The notes beneath the pieces were generated by a model. It was not told the DNA's origin. It ran no database searches and saw nothing but the letters and a program-made list of their open reading frames with translations. Of a stretch of DNA of 64,000 bases, positions 59,001 to 64,000 are shown one piece after another; within the stretch, counting starts at the first letter, position 1, and every line of letters begins with the position of its first letter. The stretch comes from Chrysopilus asiliformis (taxonomy: Eukaryota > Arthropoda > Insecta > Diptera > Rhagionidae), in assembly GCA_964034945.1 (NCBI GenBank), contig OZ035960.1:114239324-114303323 (forward strand). Direction: 5' to 3'. Position numbers and translations under genes: made by a program.

Positions 59001-59681
59001 ATTCACGAACCAGTAACGGTAAATGTTTGAAACTTTATTTTATCTCGACGGTTCAAAAATTAAGAACTGAGAGGCAACAGAGGAAATCAAGCAAAAAAAA
59101 CTTCTTTTTCCTCTAAAAAAACGAATTTTTGACGTAAATATAACTTTCCCATACATCAAAATTCAATTGCATAAATTATGAAAAGACTGCAATAAGATTT
59201 TGTTGATCACACAACGCTATTCAAATTATAATTTAAAATATTTAACGATATTAATATTTAAATTTTCTTCTAGCCATCCTCAAGTCACTCAATTGACGTC
59301 TCACTTGGGGTGAAACCATTGGATCTTAAGGAATTTTTAGCACGAGAATTACAACAACGTGCGACAACTTCATCGTCGTCTAATTCAACCTCCCTACTGG
59401 AAGATGATTCACTAGCGGCTCATTTCCTGCGGTCCTTCTTGTTGGGTGGATCGTCATCTTCTTCGAGCAATTCAACTCCGAAATTTCCCAGCAGTGGAAA
59501 AACTGGTGCGGACCGGCAGCGAACTTCTACCCCAGTTGTGACACGTTCTCCATCGTCTGGAAAAGTGATCAGCGCTGAAGAAAACTCATCGAATTTATTT
59601 TCTGGCGAGAGTCGAATCTCATCAGTTCGATTAAGTACCGAAAATATTAGTAAAATAAGTTCTAGGAAAAATGATTTGTAA
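53031..59681 (+). CDS. Large centriolar protein, Cep295/Ana1-like
   Basis: Five exons (53031-53153, 53206-54380, 55952-56084, 56144-58963, 59274-59681) encode 1552 residues. The N-terminus EYDRRRKLRLEQVRNQSKLL across the first intron matches the conserved head of Cep295/Ana1 (YERRRKLRLLQVREQ). A charged coiled coil (residues 35-110) is followed by a Ser/Pro-rich disordered body and further coiled coils near 435-480. Ana1/Cep295 drives centriole-to-centrosome conversion. Fly Ana1 has a similar size. The end holds a motif LDLKEFLARELQQR with SLAAHFLRSFLLGG that I do not recognise. The second intron hosts a Helitron and a piggyBac-type MITE. The gene model is well supported and the name only moderately. 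Confidence 0.72.
54662..55120 (+). mobile_element. Decayed non-autonomous Helitron D
   Basis: The 5' end TCTATATATAATAATGAGG and 3' end AAGCTGGCAACGAAGGGTC then TGCTAG resemble copies A and B with substitutions. The flanks are A (54661) and T (55121). It lies in the second intron of the Cep295-like gene. Confidence 0.62.
55358..55651. mobile_element. piggyBac-type MITE in Cep295-like intron
   Basis: TTAA occurs at both ends. The terminal inverted repeats are CACGTTGACGGACAGT and ACTGTCCGTCAACGTG. It is 294 bp long and closely related at its ends to 4860-5155. An internal ACGGCTATWG word also occurs in both orientations. Confidence 0.8.
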
Positions 59682-59895
59682 ATTTATTAGATAGTGTCGT
59701 TTTTTTTATATATTTTCGATCGTGATTTTCTGTAAGTTTAGATTTTATTCTTTTTTAACGTATTTTTAATTGAATTGAATAAAAGCGAATGTATATTTTA
59801 CTAACATTGTTTTTTTGGACTTTGGAATTAATAGCAAGAAACAAAAACAAGGAAAAATATATATATAAAATTTTTATTAAAAAAAATACATAATT

Positions 59896-60133
59896 CAGGG
59901 CACCAATCATGTATTCCGACGCGTCTCTGTCTTTCGACTTCGACGCAGCTTTTAACTCTTGACTTCGCCATATCTGCAGCTTGAAATTTCGCGGAATCGT
60001 CACTATGAATCGAAACGTGATTCTGACTGTCACTCCAGGAAATTTGAAGCTGCTGATATGGCGAAGTCAAGAGTTAAAAGCTGCGTCGAAGTCGAAAGAC
60101 AGAGACGCGTCGGAATACATGATTGCTGCCCAG
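59896..60133. mobile_element. Palindromic hAT-like MITE, copy 2
   Basis: CAGGGCACCAATCATG... to ...CATGATTGCTGCCCAG, 238 bp, nearly identical to 14303-14541. It fills the space between the convergent Cep295-like gene and the orphan secreted gene and ends 13 bp beyond the latter's stop codon. It is therefore likely to be transcribed in that gene's 3' UTR. Confidence 0.72.
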
Positions 60134-60146
60134 CTTCCAGTTTTTA

Positions 60147-61144
60147 TTATTTCTCATCCCCTTCTGGTGGATATTCATTTTCTTCTTGGTCTGCGTCTGG
60201 CATCGGCCTTTGCGGTGTTGGCACGGGTAACAAAGGTTGCGACCATCCTACTTGACCGGCCTGACAATTATAAATAAGGCAAGTCATTTTAGCTGGCAAA
60301 TTTCCCAGTAAATTCATAAATTCGCTTAGTTTTCCCATCAAAGAACCGTAAATGCCATTTGATCCGGAATTTCTTCTATAACTAGCAAATTTTAAATGTT
60401 GAATTTCTTTATTTAGTTTCTTGTAGTCCTTATCAAAATTTGCGTTAAATTTCTGTGAATAGAATTGTGAATAGATAGAACTTTTAAATGTTTAAAAATA
60501 CTTGATAATTCCGTTGCAATTTCCTTTCATCGTATTTACTATGCGTTCTTTTAGGAAATATCATTGATTTACCCTGTTTAGGCTGATTTAAATTACTATA
60601 AAGCACATTATATTTTTGTGCAAATCTTCTAGCCTTGGAAATTGCCGTTTTCAATTCTTCCGGTAGTTTCCTTTCATTGAATGGCGGTAACTCGACATTG
60701 ATATTTCCTAATTTCAAATTTTCTCTTTTTAACTGGTTTCCGTTATGATTCGAATGCCAATATGTCTGTTCGTGGCCTAAAAGTAAATTATTTATTTATT
60801 TAAATGATTACCTACAGAACCAAACTCCTGGATAGTTAATTCTCACTTTTTGGCTTGTTTCCACGGAAAAAACCCACGAAAATTTCGACAGAAACGAATT
60901 TTTTTACAAGTGAAAAACCTAAATTTTGCTCCGCAGAAGTAGTTTATAGGAAAACCCACAAAATTTGACGCATTTTAGGTATTTCTACTAAAAAATAACT
61001 CGCTAAACCCATTTCTAGAAAAAGTATTGCGAGTTTTCTTCGGAAGAAACGAGGCCTTTTATTTAAGGAAAAAATATATAGATTACCTAAAATGGTGTTC
61101 ACAATTGCTAACAAATCTATGAAAAGTATATTCCACTGTCTCAT
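60147..61144 (-). CDS. Orphan secreted protein, three exons
   Basis: Exons 61144-61087, 60776-60502 and 60452-60147 join in frame to 212 residues. Residues 1-19 (MRQWNILFIDLLAIVNTIL) look like a signal peptide. They are followed by HEQTYWHSNHN and a Lys/Arg-rich, probably helical region with several dibasic sites (LKRE, KARRF, PKRTH, YRRNS). Near the C-terminus two cysteines form a CLIYNC ring. A Pro-rich, then very acidic tail ends PPEGDEK. I do not recognise the family. Correct phases at both introns and no internal stop support a real gene. A propeptide or small secreted factor is possible. The start is the only ATG that gives a signal peptide. Confidence 0.72.
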
Positions 61145-62040
61145 ATCTATAAAAAAAATACAGTATTTTATTTATGACTGGCAAAAAACCACAGGTTTAA
61201 AAGTTTAATTTGAATTACATAACCAAACCATGCTAATGAATTAATTTTCTCTAAATTTCAATTCTGTTACCGTTACAGTCCGTTGCATGATCGCATAGCG
61301 ACTCTTAAAGACAGCGAAACAAATGTAAACGTTTTTTTCTTCTACAAAAGGATTTTATATTTGAAAATTCAATATTTTCTCCTATTTTATTTTCTTGTTT
61401 GTGCAAATTAAAACCTTTTGTGGAAGATAGAACATCTAAATTTGTTTGGCTGTCTTTAAAAATCGGCATGTCGTAGCTTAAGGAATTTTTTCAACACTTA
61501 CTGTTATCAAATATAAATTTTTTATATATTTTACTATTAAGAATTTAAAACTTCACATTCACTTTACGGGATTAAATTAGTACTGTTTACAAATCTACAA
61601 TACGCTCAACTAATTAAAACTCTTTAATATATACTATTGGCTATTGTTTTTTTTTTAATTTCCTGTTATCTTTAAAAATAATCTTAACGGTGGCGCATGC
61701 TGAAATTCCAAAGTTAATTTGTTGAAAATATGATTTATTGTCCGCGGGTGAGAAAAATAGATTTTTTTTGTCAAATGTGATCTTTTTCCTAAGTTATGGC
61801 TTGTAAAAGGTAGATAGACACATTTAGCGGAATAGAAAATAGGTAGAAAAGATTTTCATTTGCATCAACTTATTTTTTGAGCTAAATTTAAATAAATTTG
61901 AAAATTTCATTTTGTTCTTCAAAGAACGTGAAAAATGTACTGTGACTCACTTGGGAATGACACTCTGCCAAAGTAATTGCAGTATTTATTGATCATAATA
62001 TTGTTCATAACTTATTATTTATGTAAAAATAAAGCAAAAT
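61145..62040. other. Intergenic spacer, orphan gene to DTD1
   Basis: The divergent promoters of both genes must lie here. It contains the MITE at 61298-61470. Otherwise it is AT-rich with no exon recognised. Confidence 0.4.
61298..61470. mobile_element. MITE of the CCAAACAAATTT family, copy 3
   Basis: GACTCTTAAAGACAGCGAAAC pairs with TGTTTGGCTGTCTTTAAAAATC, with CTTCTACAAAAGG and its partner CCTTTTGTGGAAG inside. Confidence 0.6.
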
Positions 62041-62859
62041 ATGAAGGCAATTGTCCAAAGAGTAACATGTGCCGACGTTACAGGTAAGTAGTTTTGGTTT
62101 TATTTTATTTTTCGCGGATAAAATGGAATTTGATTTCAGTGAGTGGTGAGGTAGTGGGAAAAATTGGAAGAGGACTTTGCGTTTTATTGGGAATATGCCA
62201 GGACGATACTGCGAAGGACATTGATTATATGTTAGTGTAAAAAAAGAGGTAAAAAATGCTATTACTTCTTAAGGGAGTTTGTGGAAATTTCGATATATTT
62301 ATCAAGTTTTTTTTAAATATTTCCAACAGTAATTTCATGCGATGCGAAAAAGCACTTAAACTGGTACCATTGGCAACTTTTTAAGTAATAGCATTTATCG
62401 ACAAACTAAAATTAAAATTGTATGTCTTTTGTAAAATGTGGATTATAAATTATAGGATTAGAAAATTATTAGATGTTCGCCTCTTTGAGGACCCATCTGG
62501 CAAACGATGGTGTCGAAGTGTAAAGGATGAAAATCTAGAGATTTTATGTATCAGTCAATTCACCCTTTACCACCGGTTAAAAGGAAATAAACCAGATTTT
62601 CACTATGCAATGTCTGGTGAAAGAGCGCAACAATTGTACGATGCATTTCTAAAACAACTAAGAACGAAATACCCAACGGAAAAAGTTCAAAGTAATGTTT
62701 TTAGGGAAACCATTATTCCGATTTTCATTGAGCTGTTTTATTTGATTTTTAGGTGGAACATTTGGCGCTTATATGCAAGTCAATATTCAAAATGATGGCC
62801 CAGTCACAATTGAACTAGAATCACCCGTAACAAAACAAAATGACAAAAGTAATTTATAA
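62041..62859 (+). CDS. DTD1: D-aminoacyl-tRNA deacylase 1
   Basis: Exons 62041-62083, 62140-62230, 62456-62691 and 62753-62859 give 158 residues. The head MKAIVQRVTCADVTVSGE, RKLLDVRLFEDPSGKRW, the catalytic SQFTL motif and QNDGPVTIELESP (with the Gly-cisPro motif) are all present. The enzyme strips D-amino acids, and glycine mischarged on tRNA(Ala), from tRNA. The donor after exon 2 is GTTAGT, required to keep the frame into RKLLD. A polyadenylation signal AATAAA overlaps the stop codon (62858). Intron 2 holds a short inverted repeat (about 62250-62397). Confidence 0.95.
62250..62397. repeat. Inverted repeat in DTD1 intron 2
   Basis: AAAAATGCTATTACTTCTTAA at the left pairs with CTTTTTAAGTAATAGCATTT at the right. 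Probably a small MITE that makes this intron longer (about 225 bp) than its neighbours. Confidence 0.55.
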
Positions 62860-63137
62860 TAAAGAAATATAATCAAGATTGTATTTCGTTTCATTGAGAG
62901 ATGATTTTTCCTTTCTGTGCTATGAGATTCAAAGTTTTTTCTTTTGTCAAACAAGTGTGTTTAAACAGAACTTTTTTTCTGGAATTTGCTGATATGATTG
63001 AAAAAAATACAATTCCGTTGCATAACATTCTTTCTAAAACTTATTTTTAATCGACTTTCAAATAAAACATCTTGTTATAAATGTTTCCATCAATTTTTTA
63101 TTAAAATTTCATTAGTATCTATTATTTATTTATTCAA

Positions 63138-63729
63138 TTACTGACTAGGAGCATTTAAATAATTCGGCACATTTTCTATTTCTACTTTTGTTGCCTTCAG
63201 CGCTACTCCTTCGGGTAGGTTCCGTTCGATATATTCTAAAAACGTGTCCAACGTTGATCCGGTAAGTTTGTGAAAATGCATGTAGCGATAATAGGTGCGA
63301 ATCTCATACTGAACCCGATGTTTTTTATAGATATGAACTGATTTAAGAAGTATCAGTCGATCATGTTCTGCTTTTCGAGGAGCCCAACTAAAAATAAGGC
63401 AAATTACGTAAAAGACTGAAACCAATTCTATGAGAAATACCATTTTCCAACTTCTATGTTCAAGTGATTTGCAGCCGTTGTAGCGAACCAGGAATAACTT
63501 TTTAATACCGCAGGATCACATCCTTTTACTTCCACTTCCAGCCGGCTGTAAAGTTTGTCTGGTTGCTTCGCTGGGGCTGCTTCCGCATTTGAAACTGCAC
63601 TAGTGATATTGAATAGCGGGAAACTACTTTGAACGGTCACACGTCCAGTCTTCAGAAATCCACCTAAAATCTATTAAACACCGTAAAACCAAGTTAGAAA
63701 AAACATTTTGAAAAACCTACCCTCAACAT
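63138..63729 (-). CDS. mRpS10: Mitochondrial ribosomal protein S10 (uS10m)
   Basis: Exons 63663-63441 and 63387-63138 are clear. A very short first exon with ATG at 63729 (MLR...) is inferred; its donor is uncertain. The protein has about 160 residues. The head is a basic, hydroxylated mitochondrial presequence ([16 protein letters not shown]). The conserved part follows: [47 protein letters not shown] and [21 protein letters not shown]. It belongs to the 28S small subunit of the mitoribosome. Identity is firm, the start less so. Confidence 0.9.
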
Positions 63730-64000
63730 TTTTGGAAGTTCTCCACCGTTCTGCGCATTTGAGTGACAGCTGGATGACAGCAAAATTGTAGGTTATTGAG
63801 GAGTGTTTAAACTAGAGAGCCTACACGATACTAGTTTAGAAGATTGGGTAAGACAGTTTATTAATTTCAAAAAAGTCTATGGTTGCCTGTAGATCAAGTC
63901 TAATTGGATCGGTTTGGTGTAAAATGGTCCTTCATTTATGTGCGCAGTTTAATTTAACCACAATGTAATTGTAAAATTATTTCGGCAGTGATTTTTCCTC
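63730..64000. other. Gene-free end of window
   Basis: Upstream region of mRpS10. It contains a solo transposon end (AACTAGAGAGCCTACACG) at about 63811. Nothing else is seen. Confidence 0.4.

Noticed and set aside
60147..60452. Inotocin/vasopressin-type hormone gene
   Set aside because: The CLIYNC ring is at the wrong end of the precursor and lacks a cleavage site, an amidation signal and a neurophysin domain.

Overview
The window reads as nuclear DNA of an insect. It is AT-rich, the genes are split by short GT-AG introns (often 50-70 bp), and every confidently named protein is a conserved animal protein. A lower dipteran (midge or fungus gnat type) is my best guess. This rests on compact introns, a Drosophila-like MBD2/3 and a stand-alone PKD1-like channel, and it is inference. 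PSTK shows that selenocysteine machinery is retained.

Layout. 1-7.3 kb is almost gene-free and packed with nested transposon remnants: a hAT-type element with an 8-bp target duplication, two piggyBac-type TTAA elements, a Helitron, and a mobile unit carrying a (GTCT)n array. 7.3-14.1 kb holds a RING protein of CGRRF1 type with repeat-filled introns. 17.2-19.2 kb has two divergently placed copies of axonemal dynein light chain 1 (DNAL1). 19.3-29.5 kb is a compact replication/checkpoint block: ZPR1 (-), POLE2 (+) and Claspin (-). 29.7-35.2 kb is one large inverted-repeat structure bounded by oppositely oriented MITEs. 35.3-48.7 kb carries TIMM10B, PSTK, SUPT3H, STK16, an intronless PKD1-like channel, VPS45 and an MBD2/3 protein with a shortened MBD. 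49.8-63.7 kb carries Suppressor of fused, a large Cep295/Ana1-like centriole protein, an orphan secreted protein, D-aminoacyl-tRNA deacylase (DTD1) and mitochondrial ribosomal protein S10.

How the genes relate. No operon or dedicated gene system is visible, but two arrangements may matter. ZPR1 and POLE2 share a 266-bp divergent promoter. TIMM10B and PSTK are only 40 bp apart on one strand and may share a transcript. Several genes belong to cilium/centriole biology (two DNAL1 copies, Cep295-like, PKD1-like, and Sufu by pathway), which may be chance. Exon borders were placed by hand from splice signals, reading frame and family similarity. No database search was run.
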